Assembly (NCBI RefSeq): GCF_000967725.1
Contig: NZ_JXYE01000012.1
Span: forward strand, 1-49,033
Source: Loktanella sp. S4079
Lineage (GTDB): Bacteria > Pseudomonadota > Alphaproteobacteria > Rhodobacterales > Rhodobacteraceae
Reading direction: 5' to 3'
DNA: 49,033 bases
Positions 1 to 7,056 of this stretch are shown here, one piece after another (position 1 is the first letter of the stretch; each line of letters begins with the position of its first letter). A program made the position numbers and the translations under genes. Under the pieces are notes generated by a model, which had not been told where the DNA came from, did no database searches, and saw only the letters and a list, made by a program, of their open reading frames with translations.

Positions 1-1215
1 ATCACGGTGACAGCGCCTGCGGACATCGTTCGACCGACAGTTGCCTTGTCAACCGAGGTAGAGCAGCACGACGGGAATGCTGAGGTGTCCCTACGTGCGC
101 TCTTTTCGGAAACTGTGACAGGTTTTGCCGCCGCGGATGTTACCGTTGAAGGTGGTCTGGTGACCGGCGTCATAGGTAGTGGTGCTGCCTATGAAATCCG
201 GGTGCAGCCAACAGATGAGACGCGAGACATCGTTGTCGCAATTCCCGAAGGGGTAGCGACAGACGGCTCTGGAAACCTGAACGAGGCGTCATCTCGGGTT
301 ATCATCCTCGGGCGGAGTGTCGAAGTTGCGCAGGAAGAAATCAAAGCTATGATGTCACAGCGGGTTCGCATGACTTCAAGAGCGCAACCGCGTCTGACAA
401 AGTTCTTCGTCGACGGTGTTGGTTTCCTCAATGCTTCGGCCGTGCCGACGCGTGGGCAGCTCGCCTTTGGGACCGGTTCAGATGCGCCAGTCTGGGTGAA
501 TGCCACAGGTGTTTGGAGCGAAGAGAACGGCGATAAGCAGTCCTACACTCACCTTAGCTTTGGCTCGCATGTTGTGCGGACTGACAACTTGATTATCGGT
601 GCAATGCTGCAAGTTGATCGTTCGGTCGCGACGCAAGACAATGCCGACATCACAGGCGAAGGCTATATGGTTGGTCCCTATTTCGTCGGAAAGCTGGCAG
701 ATCAACCGTTGACGTTCTACGCAAGCCATTTGCGCGGTGGCACCGACAACGAGATCACCCTTTCAGGCGCCGAGACCGATCGTTTCGACGGTGACCGTCA
801 CCTGACAACTTTGGGTGTCGAGGGGAGCGTGTCTCTCGATAGTGGTCTGGTTGTGAAACCGTCGGCTGATGTCGTTCACATTTACGAGCACCAGCAATCC
901 TACATTGATAGCTTTGATAATGTTGTACCGGGGCAAAGCGTCACCTTTACCGAAGCGACATTGGGGCTGGGGCTTGAGTATCCGGTCAAATTGGACGCTG
1001 CGGATATCTTGCTGACATCTGGCGTGAATGCTGGGTTCTCTCGATCCAAGTCCGCAGACGCGACTGATCAAAACATGCAATGGGGCGTGGATCTGGGGGC
1101 GGTGGTTGCGCTGTCACCAAATGCATCGTTAACTGCAGATGTTTTCTACAGCGGTGTAGGCCAGTCAGATATCAAGACCTATGGCGGTAGCCTGACCTAC
1201 GAAATGCGGTTCTAG
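1..1215 (+). CDS. Surface protein with Ig-like domain and C-terminal beta-barrel (3' part only)
   Basis: The reading frame is open from the first base, so the gene is cut by the window start; the GTG at position 7 is probably not its real start. The first ~95 visible residues resemble a bacterial Ig-like repeat (FAAADVTVEGG, then VATDGSGNLNEAS), of the type found in large adhesins. After a linker, about residues 130-402 alternate hydrophobic and polar residues with frequent Gly, Tyr and Asp turns. The protein ends SLTYEMRF; a terminal Phe is the usual signature of an outer-membrane beta-barrel. I infer an outer-membrane-anchored, autotransporter-like surface protein. The substrate or ligand cannot be read. 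The next strong signal downstream is a terminator, so it is the last gene of its transcript. Confidence 0.75.
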   Translation: MTVTAPADIVRPTVALSTEVEQHDGNAEVSLRALFSETVTGFAAADVTVEGGLVTGVIGSGAAYEIRVQPTDETRDIVVAIPEGVATDGSGNLNEASSRVIILGRSVEVAQEEIKAMMSQRVRMTSRAQPRLTKFFVDGVGFLNASAVPTRGQLAFGTGSDAPVWVNATGVWSEENGDKQSYTHLSFGSHVVRTDNLIIGAMLQVDRSVATQDNADITGEGYMVGPYFVGKLADQPLTFYASHLRGGTDNEITLSGAETDRFDGDRHLTTLGVEGSVSLDSGLVVKPSADVVHIYEHQQSYIDSFDNVVPGQSVTFTEATLGLGLEYPVKLDAADILLTSGVNAGFSRSKSADATDQNMQWGVDLGAVVALSPNASLTADVFYSGVGQSDIKTYGGSLTYEMRF

Positions 1216-1242
1216 TACCGCATTTCCAAAATAAGACCTAAG

Positions 1243-1273
1243 CGCCTCATGTATTCCGCATGGGGCGTTTTTT
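1243..1273 (+). terminator. Rho-independent terminator
   Basis: A 9-bp stem CGCCTCATG / CATGGGGCG with one G-U pair and a 7-nt loop is followed directly by six T. It lies about 30 nt after the stop of the preceding surface-protein gene. Confidence 0.85.
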
Positions 1274-1342
1274 GTGGCGAGCATTTTCCCGTCACAGCGA
1301 TCATGCAGCCTTAGTTGTTTATCTTACGCTTGAGGACGCTAG

Positions 1343-1811
1343 GGGAACACTGCGGTTTCAGACGTCACTGCAGCGCATTCATTGCATAGCGGTGAAGATT
1401 GGGTACAGGCGGGCGAGTTTTCGCCGGGGACGTGATAACTGACCGCGCGATGCTGCTACTTACCGTACTGGCAGTGCAGGTAGACGACACGCCGCAACTG
1501 GTGCACAATCTCGAAATTGGCGGAGCGCATACGTATTTCGCCGGAGATATGGCCGCGTGGGCGCATAATATAAGTCAGAGGAAACAGCGGCAGATGTGGA
1601 GCGACAGGTAACCCAATACCGCCCTCAACCGATAAATTTACACCTCCCGCAGATAGGGGCACACTTGAGCACAACTCGGCACAGTCGCGAGGTGGTAGGG
1701 ATGGTTTTGGCCGAAATACTTGCTATTCTGGAAGGGAAAACTCTCGATATGGCAATCGGGATGAACAGAAACCGCCAAATCCGAACACCGAACTGTGGTG
1801 AAGAAGAATGA
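1343..1811 (+). pseudogene. Remnant of a HINT (pretoxin) domain and polymorphic-toxin tail
   Basis: Three frames each hold part of one protein. Around 1373-1432, HSLHSGEDWVQAGEFSPG matches the middle of a HINT self-splicing/protease domain (His...GxxWVxAGELxPGD). From about 1420, a second frame continues with AGDVITD and then VHNLEIGGAHTYFAGDM, AWAHN, the classic C-terminal HINT blocks ending in His-Asn, after which toxins are released. That frame stops at 1611. A third frame, open from 1569 to the stop at 1809-1811, could be the toxin tail (ends TPNCGEEE). At least two frameshifts and no intact N-terminal part are visible, so this is a decayed toxin tip. The third frame ends in ATGA overlap with the next gene, as toxin-immunity pairs often do. 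The HINT match is from known family motifs; toxin identity is unknown. Confidence 0.6.
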
Positions 1812-2440
1812 AACCCTCTGTTTTGATATGTGAGCACGTTAGGCGAGGAGAACGAATTATCCACATTGGAAATTCAGAGGGTGACCTTATTGCTTGTTGC
1901 AGTTGTGAAAAGCTTTTCAACGGCGGGGGTTTCAGCTTGCAAGACGATATTGTGTCGTTGGACTTTTTGGAGACAGATGAAGAGGCTATGGATATTATCC
2001 AAATGCTACCCGTTGACAGTGCCGCTTCTAGAACTCCCGACCTAGGCTGGACCGTTTCGCATTTTACCGGCTCATCTGCAGATATAGAGAGCGACGAATA
2101 TCCGGTGGGCACACTGTTCACGCCCAAACAGATTGATTTCTTGCAGACTTATTCGGGTCGCGAATTATTTACAATTTGCGACGACGCTGATCGAGTTGTT
2201 ATCGGTCGCTTCGTGAGCGGTTTGGCTTACATACCTGTTTTTTTGTCGACAAGTGATGCTTATGATGCAGCTAGGAGTAGCGATTTTTCCCTACGCGCCA
2301 AACCGCTGCTTAAACACCACATATTGGATGTCGCTAAAATAGCCTACTTTGCGGACATTCAAGACGAAGCACTACGCTATAAAACAGTTGTGCCCTTAGA
2401 CTATCTTCGTAGATTATTGATATCGCCCTTGTCAGATTAA
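1808..2440 (+). CDS. Unknown 210-residue protein, candidate immunity protein
   Basis: An intact reading frame whose ATG overlaps the stop of the preceding toxin-tail frame (ATGA), which suggests translational coupling. The N-terminus carries Cys-Glu-His and, about 23 residues later, CCSC, which could form a zinc ribbon. The rest is a soluble, acidic alpha/beta-looking sequence without a signal peptide or membrane segment. I do not recognise the family. Position directly behind a HINT-toxin remnant is the only reason to suggest an immunity role; an intact immunity gene beside a dead toxin is a common pattern, because immunity still protects against toxins from relatives. It could equally be an unrelated hypothetical gene. 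Confidence 0.55.
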   Translation: MKPSVLICEHVRRGERIIHIGNSEGDLIACCSCEKLFNGGGFSLQDDIVSLDFLETDEEAMDIIQMLPVDSAASRTPDLGWTVSHFTGSSADIESDEYPVGTLFTPKQIDFLQTYSGRELFTICDDADRVVIGRFVSGLAYIPVFLSTSDAYDAARSSDFSLRAKPLLKHHILDVAKIAYFADIQDEALRYKTVVPLDYLRRLLISPLSD

Positions 2441-2495
2441 TAATTATGTGAGCGCTAGGTGAAGTGCGACTCTTGTTAGCCTTAGGGTGGAGTGC

Positions 2496-2726
2496 TCATC
2501 GCATTTCCTCCATTATCTTGTAGCGGAAGACTTCGGCGGGTGTTTTCCACTCAAGGCATTTACGAAGAGCGTTATTGAGGCGATCGCATATCTCTTTCAT
2601 GTCCTGATCCGTCATTCTCCGGATGTCACGCTTGCGCGGATGCCAGCGCCTGGCGCGACGGTTAGTGTTCTCGACGGCTACTTTTTGCCAGAGTGAGGAG
2701 GGATCGGAGAACCGAGTGGTGATCAC
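2496..2726 (-). mobile_element. C-terminal remnant of an IS30-type transposase
   Basis: The translated frame reads FSDPSSLWQK, VENTNRRARRW, DIRRMTDQDM, then NNALRKCLEWKTPAEVF. This is the well-known C-terminal end of IS30-family transposases (WQKgxVENtNgrlRrwlPr... LNxtPRKcLgwkTPaEvF), including the third acidic catalytic residue, the Glu of VEN. Only about 75 residues remain; the N-terminal helix-turn-helix and the first two catalytic Asp residues are absent upstream, where the sequence turns into the DUF2750-like gene on the other strand. No terminal inverted repeats were identified. It marks this stretch as a site of past insertion and decay. Confidence 0.75.
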
Positions 2727-2760
2727 AGGGGCCGTGGGGCGAATTTTGGGAGGTAGATTG

Positions 2761-3086
2761 ATGGTTGTTAAGAGATTTAGACCGGCCGAAAGTCCGTGGG
2801 AAATCGAGGGTGGTATGGAGCGGCTTCGATATCTTTGTGACCATTTGGTTTGGTATGGTTCAATATTTCATGCATTAGTCGATAAATCGTGGCTAGTCGC
2901 CAAAAATGACTCTGGTGCGCAGGTAATACCGGTTTGGCCAGATCTAGCTTCGGCAAAAAAGTTTTAGGGCAAAGCCTAGAAAGCTATGAATGTGTAGAAC
3001 TTAGGAAATCAAACTTATCCGACAGCGTAGCACAAAGCCACATGTGCGGCGTGGTGTTCGATAGTGGCGACCTTAGTGGGGTTATG
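2761..3086 (+). pseudogene. Frameshifted DUF2750-like gene
   Basis: The ATG at 2761 has a good ribosome site (GGGAGGT, 2748-2754). The first frame runs to a stop at 2965-2967 and contains KSWLVAKNDSGAQVIPVWP, which resembles the core of DUF2750 proteins (WlLadeDG...vlPvWPhxe). The expected continuation of that family, SLESYECVELRKSNLSDSV and then GVVFDSGDLSGV, is found in another frame from about 2950. One frameshift near 2945-2965 therefore splits the gene. The second frame then runs on without a stop into the antisense of the LanC gene, so the original end is lost. DUF2750 has no settled function to my knowledge. The family match is from memory of the profile and is moderate only. Confidence 0.4.
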
Positions 3087-4350
3087 GGGTGCCAATACAC
3101 AAGAGCGATTTGGGGCGGTCTTGGCTTAATGTGCGCAGCATTGCATAGCCAGTGCCCGCCAGGCCAAGCATCAAGCTCGGCGGTTGATGCTGATTTCCGC
3201 CGCCGTAGGCGATTGGACGATCTTCGTCGATAAATGTCTTTCCTATCAGTTCTTGCGTCGCGCGGACCAACTGGGCGCGTCCGCAGTGATGCGCGTTCAC
3301 GAAGAGCTCAACATCTCCGCAAACGCCGTGGCAAAGGCACATGTTCGTTTCAGGTCGCAGGCGTGACTGCATTGCGCGTTCGGTCAGCGCATAGGCTGTC
3401 TGCGCCTCAGTTAAGAAGCGCGCATCGCCTGTCAGCACATGTGCACGTTGACGCGCGAGGCCGATACCGCTTGCACCGTGACACCACGCGACCTCAGTCA
3501 CGCCCTTGGCGTCTTGGTCGCCGTGATAGCGCAGGTCCGGCCAACAGTTGCGTGTTTGGTCGAACCAATGGCTTTCGTAGTCAAATGCGCGGTAGGCGGC
3601 ATTGGTGAATTTTGACTCATTAAACGCGACGCCAAGTTCCAACAAAGCGAGCCCAATACCAGACGCGCCATGGCCATAGCCCAAAAGGTTTGGCTTGCGC
3701 ATTTCGCCAGCTTGCATCCAGTCGGCGCCATCTGCGTTCACTTGCATTTCTGCTGTGGTGTCCCAGGATAGGCCCGCATCATTCTCATGGGCGCTGGCGA
3801 TGATTTGTTCACCCCAATGCAACAGGGGGCCCTTAATCGCGTCACGGCCCAACGTGTCCTGAACTGAGATGATGGCAGGAATTGACGCAGAGACCCCCAG
3901 CATGACGTCCAAAATGCATTTGTCTTTGGTGTCAGTAGCGAGAACCTCGGTCAGGATGTCCACGCCTTTGGTGATAAACGTCGGACGGTCAAGGGCATGT
4001 CCAATCTCGATCGCGGCATAACCCACGCCAACGTGCCCCGTATAAAAAGACAACGAAACGGTTGGCGCACAATCTTGATATCGGTCGACAGCGTGATTGA
4101 TCGCACCCAATGCCGTCTTTTTGATGATGGGGTCACCTGAGATTTGCCCCAAATGTGCGAGAAACAATGCGATCCCGGCTGTGCCGTCGTAGATGCTCGG
4201 GCCTAGGGCGCCGTAGCCCGACAGCATTGTTCCCATGAAACGATCATTTACAGGGCCAAGCCAATTGCACCGGTCTTGGTCCCAAATCGCGTCGCGCGAT
4301 AGGCGTTTACCAATTGCTAGCGCTGCACGAAGGGCGATGTCATCGTTCAT
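3082..4350 (-). CDS. LanC-type lanthionine cyclase (stand-alone)
   Basis: A 422-residue protein, the usual length of LanC. It has the repeated Gly-rich helices of the alpha/alpha-toroid fold (IYDGTAGIALFL, TGHVGVGYA, GYGHGASGIGLALLE, WCHGASGIGLAR). The zinc ligands are all visible: Cys at about 290 in WCHG, and Cys-His at about 340-341 in CLCHG. LanC enzymes bind Zn2+ to activate Cys thiols of a dehydrated precursor peptide and catalyse Michael addition to Dha/Dhb, giving lanthionine or methyllanthionine rings in the cytoplasm. The ATG overlaps the stop of the HopA1-like gene by one base (TAATG), so the two are co-translated. Last gene of the RiPP operon. Unlike LanM or LanL, it has no fused dehydratase; kinase and lyase are separate genes just upstream. 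Confidence 0.92.
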   Translation of the reverse strand: MNDDIALRAALAIGKRLSRDAIWDQDRCNWLGPVNDRFMGTMLSGYGALGPSIYDGTAGIALFLAHLGQISGDPIIKKTALGAINHAVDRYQDCAPTVSLSFYTGHVGVGYAAIEIGHALDRPTFITKGVDILTEVLATDTKDKCILDVMLGVSASIPAIISVQDTLGRDAIKGPLLHWGEQIIASAHENDAGLSWDTTAEMQVNADGADWMQAGEMRKPNLLGYGHGASGIGLALLELGVAFNESKFTNAAYRAFDYESHWFDQTRNCWPDLRYHGDQDAKGVTEVAWCHGASGIGLARQRAHVLTGDARFLTEAQTAYALTERAMQSRLRPETNMCLCHGVCGDVELFVNAHHCGRAQLVRATQELIGKTFIDEDRPIAYGGGNQHQPPSLMLGLAGTGYAMLRTLSQDRPKSLLCIGTP

Positions 4351-5336
4351 TATATCGCCTCATCTAGCATTTGTGGGAAATCATAGCTCTCGCGTGAACC
4401 GGGGTTGAGGTGCAGCCGTCTTACATCCAGCTTTTCTTGGTCGCAGATGCGCTGAAACGCGCTCCAAAAGGCATCAGGGCAGATCGTGCCATCTTGACAG
4501 GTTTGACCTATCGCACGCGCGATCATCCCGCTACGCGACGCGCCAAAACTAACGGCATCAGCAGGATCTTCGGCCAGACCGATTCCACGCGACAGTGGCT
4601 TGGTGAACATCGGTTGGTCGTCGCCAAGAAGGGGGTCAATCAACGAAATTTCAGATCCGAGCGCCATGGCTGCTATCTCGTAAAACCTTCGTGGCAAGTA
4701 GAGCACCGCGGTATCGGTGCGCGAATAGTCGCACAGCCGCACCGATGTTTTGTAGGTAAACGGAATCCCATAGGCATTTAGGGCAGTGGAAAGGTATTTT
4801 GCCAGTGGTGCAGCCCCGGTCGGTGCAGCAATGTTAAAATACAATCGAACGATCTGCGGAAGTTCAGCAAGATCGAGCTGCGCCTGGCCAAAGATGTGAA
4901 AGAAGCCGGGTTGTACCGTTTTTGAACCGGCAAGATGGATGGCTGTCACTTCGGATCCTGCCTGAATTGGTGCGCAGCCACCGTTCGCCATGAATTGACC
5001 GGGTATGAATTTGCGGGTCACCCCAAACCGTTCTGCGATGATGGCCCCATCTGGTTGCGGGGTACGAACGACCCAGCCACTTTGAACGGTTGGCTGCGTA
5101 TTATTTGCCGCGATGAGCGCTGCAATCAACTCCTCATCAGGCGGCACCGCGCGAAAGGCGTCACCAATATCGCCTATTGGATGCGTGTACAGATATTTGT
5201 AGATCATCTCGGTTAATTGCAATTGTGCATCTGCGTTTGGTGTTGCCGATTGCTGTGCCGGTCGGCCGCGAAACATAATCTGGCCGCTGTCCAATAGGCG
5301 CAGGTCTGACACAAACTTTTGCAGCGCCATTTTCAT
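4350..5336 (-). CDS. HopA1-family lyase for RiPP dehydration
   Basis: A 328-residue protein. I chose the ATG at 5336 because it overlaps the kinase stop as ATGA; a GTG nine bases upstream is less likely. The central part (about residues 160-220) shows VRLYFNIAAP, GIPFTYKTS and YSRTDTAVLYLP. These match the HopA1 effector-like family, in which a Lys after Gly-hydrophobic-Phe and the Arg-x-Asp before VLY are conserved. HopA1-domain proteins paired with phosphotransferase-like kinases act in class V lanthipeptide and thioamitide (TvaC/TvaD-type) pathways. There the kinase phosphorylates Ser/Thr and the lyase eliminates phosphate to give Dha/Dhb. No signal peptide is present, so it should act in the cytoplasm. 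The role here is inferred from motif and context. Confidence 0.8.
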   Translation of the reverse strand: MKMALQKFVSDLRLLDSGQIMFRGRPAQQSATPNADAQLQLTEMIYKYLYTHPIGDIGDAFRAVPPDEELIAALIAANNTQPTVQSGWVVRTPQPDGAIIAERFGVTRKFIPGQFMANGGCAPIQAGSEVTAIHLAGSKTVQPGFFHIFGQAQLDLAELPQIVRLYFNIAAPTGAAPLAKYLSTALNAYGIPFTYKTSVRLCDYSRTDTAVLYLPRRFYEIAAMALGSEISLIDPLLGDDQPMFTKPLSRGIGLAEDPADAVSFGASRSGMIARAIGQTCQDGTICPDAFWSAFQRICDQEKLDVRRLHLNPGSRESYDFPQMLDEAI

Positions 5337-6406
5337 GCTGCGCACCGCGTGTCATTGTCCAAAGCAGTCAAAAGAGTCGATCGCATTGGTGCGGAAATCA
5401 AATCTGCTGCTGCGTGGAATAGCTGTTTTGCAAGTGCAGGGGGCTGGTCCAGCCCATAACAATGCTCATACGCTGCCACCAGAAGTCTTGCGACCATCAT
5501 ATCAGCACATTTGCCAAAGAATGCGTTTCCGCGGTCAGGCGCACGCCCGGTGATATAGCTTTGCCAGAAAGGTTGCATTCGCTCAAAAACAGGCGTGAGG
5601 TCAAAGCGATCATCTGATTCTGGCCGACGCATCATGTCATGAATAACAAAAGCCGCCAGTCCACATCCCACGTCCCAAGCGGCATCTCCGATGTCTGCGC
5701 GTTCCCAATCCAACAGCCTGAGCGCACCTTTGGCATGTGGGTCCGATAGAAAATTCTCCCACTTAAAGTCAGCGTGGATCAGCGTATCAGTTTGCCATTC
5801 GGCTTTGCGTCTTGCGAGCAGATCACAAAGATCGGCGTGATCTAGCAACATATCAATAATCGTAGCGCTGGCTTGACTGCGGGCACGCAGCGAATCCAGC
5901 GGACTCGGGTCTTCACGCAGTCGGAATATCCAATGTGGTTTGCGTTCAAAGGCGACGTCGATGTGATCAATGTCATCGACTGCAACGCGATGGTAAAGCG
6001 CTGCGATTGCACCCATCTGTTTGGCGCAGCTTGTCGGCAGCGTTTCATGACGATGGGCGATTGCGCTCAGGTTCTCGGCATCCTTTATGAGTTCGAGCGT
6101 TAGCGTTGCACTAGCTTCGTCAAAGTGGCGTAGCTGTGGGATGATATCTCTGAGCGGCGCGAGGCTGTCATGCGACTGCACTGCCGTGTATATCCGTGCT
6201 TCGTTGGTGACTGACGCGGCGGTGCCGGGTTCGCCCTCATGGGCTTGCTTAATAAAGTACGAAGGCCCGTGAAGCTGTTTAAATACAAAGAAACGGTTGC
6301 GCTGTCGCCCCATCATGAACACGCTGGATCCGTCTACCAGTTCCTTACGCGACAAAAGATTTTGTGACATCAAAGTCTGGATAATATTGCGGGCGATGGG
6401 TTCCAC
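5333..6406 (-). CDS. APH-type kinase for RiPP Ser/Thr phosphorylation
   Basis: A phosphotransferase-family (aminoglycoside phosphotransferase fold) protein of 357 residues. Visible motifs are a beta3 Lys in YFIKQ (about residue 53), a helix C Glu in NEARIY, the catalytic loop HADFKWEN (about 211-218) and the metal-binding Asp in LLDWERADIGD (about 233). I prefer the GTG at 6406 because AGGGGA sits about 7 nt upstream; a TTG at 6424 is the longer alternative. The stop overlaps the HopA1-like start (ATGA). Kinases of this fold beside HopA1 lyases phosphorylate precursor Ser/Thr before elimination. An unrelated small-molecule kinase is possible, but gene order precursor-kinase-lyase-cyclase argues for peptide modification. 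Confidence 0.82.
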   Translation of the reverse strand: MEPIARNIIQTLMSQNLLSRKELVDGSSVFMMGRQRNRFFVFKQLHGPSYFIKQAHEGEPGTAASVTNEARIYTAVQSHDSLAPLRDIIPQLRHFDEASATLTLELIKDAENLSAIAHRHETLPTSCAKQMGAIAALYHRVAVDDIDHIDVAFERKPHWIFRLREDPSPLDSLRARSQASATIIDMLLDHADLCDLLARRKAEWQTDTLIHADFKWENFLSDPHAKGALRLLDWERADIGDAAWDVGCGLAAFVIHDMMRRPESDDRFDLTPVFERMQPFWQSYITGRAPDRGNAFFGKCADMMVARLLVAAYEHCYGLDQPPALAKQLFHAAADLISAPMRSTLLTALDNDTRCAA

Positions 6407-6420
6407 GGTATGTCCCCTAA

Positions 6421-6459
6421 GCAAAAAGAGAAAAGAGGCAGCAGCGTCCTACTGCCTCT
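6421..6459 (-). terminator. Hairpin with U-rich tail between precursor and enzyme genes
   Basis: On the minus strand an 8-bp stem AGAGGCAG / CTGCCTCT (arms 6434-6441 and 6452-6459, 10-nt loop) follows the precursor stop and leads into a U-rich run (TTTCTCTTTTT). It sits before the kinase start. A leaky terminator here would make much more precursor mRNA than enzyme mRNA, the usual arrangement in lantibiotic operons. Confidence 0.65.
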
Positions 6460-6469
6460 CTTGAATGGA

Positions 6470-6712
6470 TTAGACGGTGCAAACAGCGGTCCAAGCTGTG
6501 CTGACGCAGCCCAGCTTAGATGCACCCAGCGCATCCATATGTTGTTGGGCTGCGGCTTGTGCTTCTTTGACGTCGCCAAAAGAGCAACCCGCTGTGAACA
6601 GAACGCTTACGCAGCCTTCGGATACTTCGACCGGCTTTTCAGCGGCTGCCTTTGTTGCTTCTTCGACGCTGCTGAAAGTACATCCTGCGGTAAAAGCTAC
6701 ACTTACACACAT
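6470..6712 (-). CDS. Putative lanthipeptide-like precursor with three core-like repeats
   Basis: An 80-residue peptide. The ATG at 6712 is chosen because AAAGGGA lies 8 nt upstream (6721-6727); a longer frame to 6754 lacks such a site. It contains the motif Cys-Val-Ser-x-x-[Phe/Trp]-Thr-Ala-x-Cys-[Thr/Ser] three times: CVSVAFTAGCTF (residues 2-13), CVSVLFTAGCSF (34-45) and CVSTAWTAVCTV (69-80). The first two copies are each followed by a charged, Ala-rich helix (SSVEEATKAAAEK and GDVKEAQAAAQQ). The third forms the C-terminus, where a core peptide is expected. Each copy has two Cys exactly nine residues apart and Ser/Thr residues that a kinase/lyase/LanC set could convert into thioether rings. 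First gene of the operon. There is no double-glycine leader and no residue before the first repeat except Met. Family unknown; function inferred from structure and neighbours. Confidence 0.75.
   Translation of the reverse strand: MCVSVAFTAGCTFSSVEEATKAAAEKPVEVSEGCVSVLFTAGCSFGDVKEAQAAAQQHMDALGASKLGCVSTAWTAVCTV
6473..6709 (-). repeat. Three core-like repeats inside the precursor gene
   Basis: Repeat units encode the Cys...Cys motif at 6674-6709, 6578-6613 and 6473-6508 (minus strand). Periods between first Cys residues are 32 and 35 codons; the spacing of the two Cys within each unit is constant at nine. The linker after units one and two is also similar, so the repeat is core plus linker, consistent with internal duplication. 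Confidence 0.8.
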
Positions 6713-7056
6713 AATTTTGGTCCCTTTGTTGGTTGGTTGAAACGCGCGACGCATTGATCGCCGCGCAAACAGTGAAATAAGGGTAGGTAGGGGGTATTAC
6801 TGTGCGCCAGAGCACGAGAATGCGAATATGGGGAATTTATTTGCAAAGTTGCGCGATTGGTCATCGGCAACACCCAAGACAAACGCGAGCAAAAGTACCA
6901 TGTTAGGCCAAGACGTGGCGCATCAAAGGCACTAATCGCTTCATGCGCTTAATTGTGTAAAATACTCGCCTAAAAATCGTCCTAATTGGTTTCTATGCAG
7001 TTCTCACGAGGCAAAACTGCCTTGTTTTTGGGGATAGACGATCAAGGGTAATTTTC
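6713..7056. other. Divergent intergenic region, RiPP operon / OmpA-like gene
   Basis: No gene is supported. It must hold the promoters of the precursor (leftward) and the OmpA-like gene (rightward). Ribosome sites are clear at both ends (AAAGGGA for the precursor, AAGGG at about 7045 for the OmpA-like gene). I could not assign convincing -35/-10 pairs or an operator. Confidence 0.5.

Noticed and set aside
1260..1442. 60-residue frame in the toxin-remnant region
   Set aside because: Overlaps the terminator and the HINT remnant in the wrong frame; no homologous pattern.
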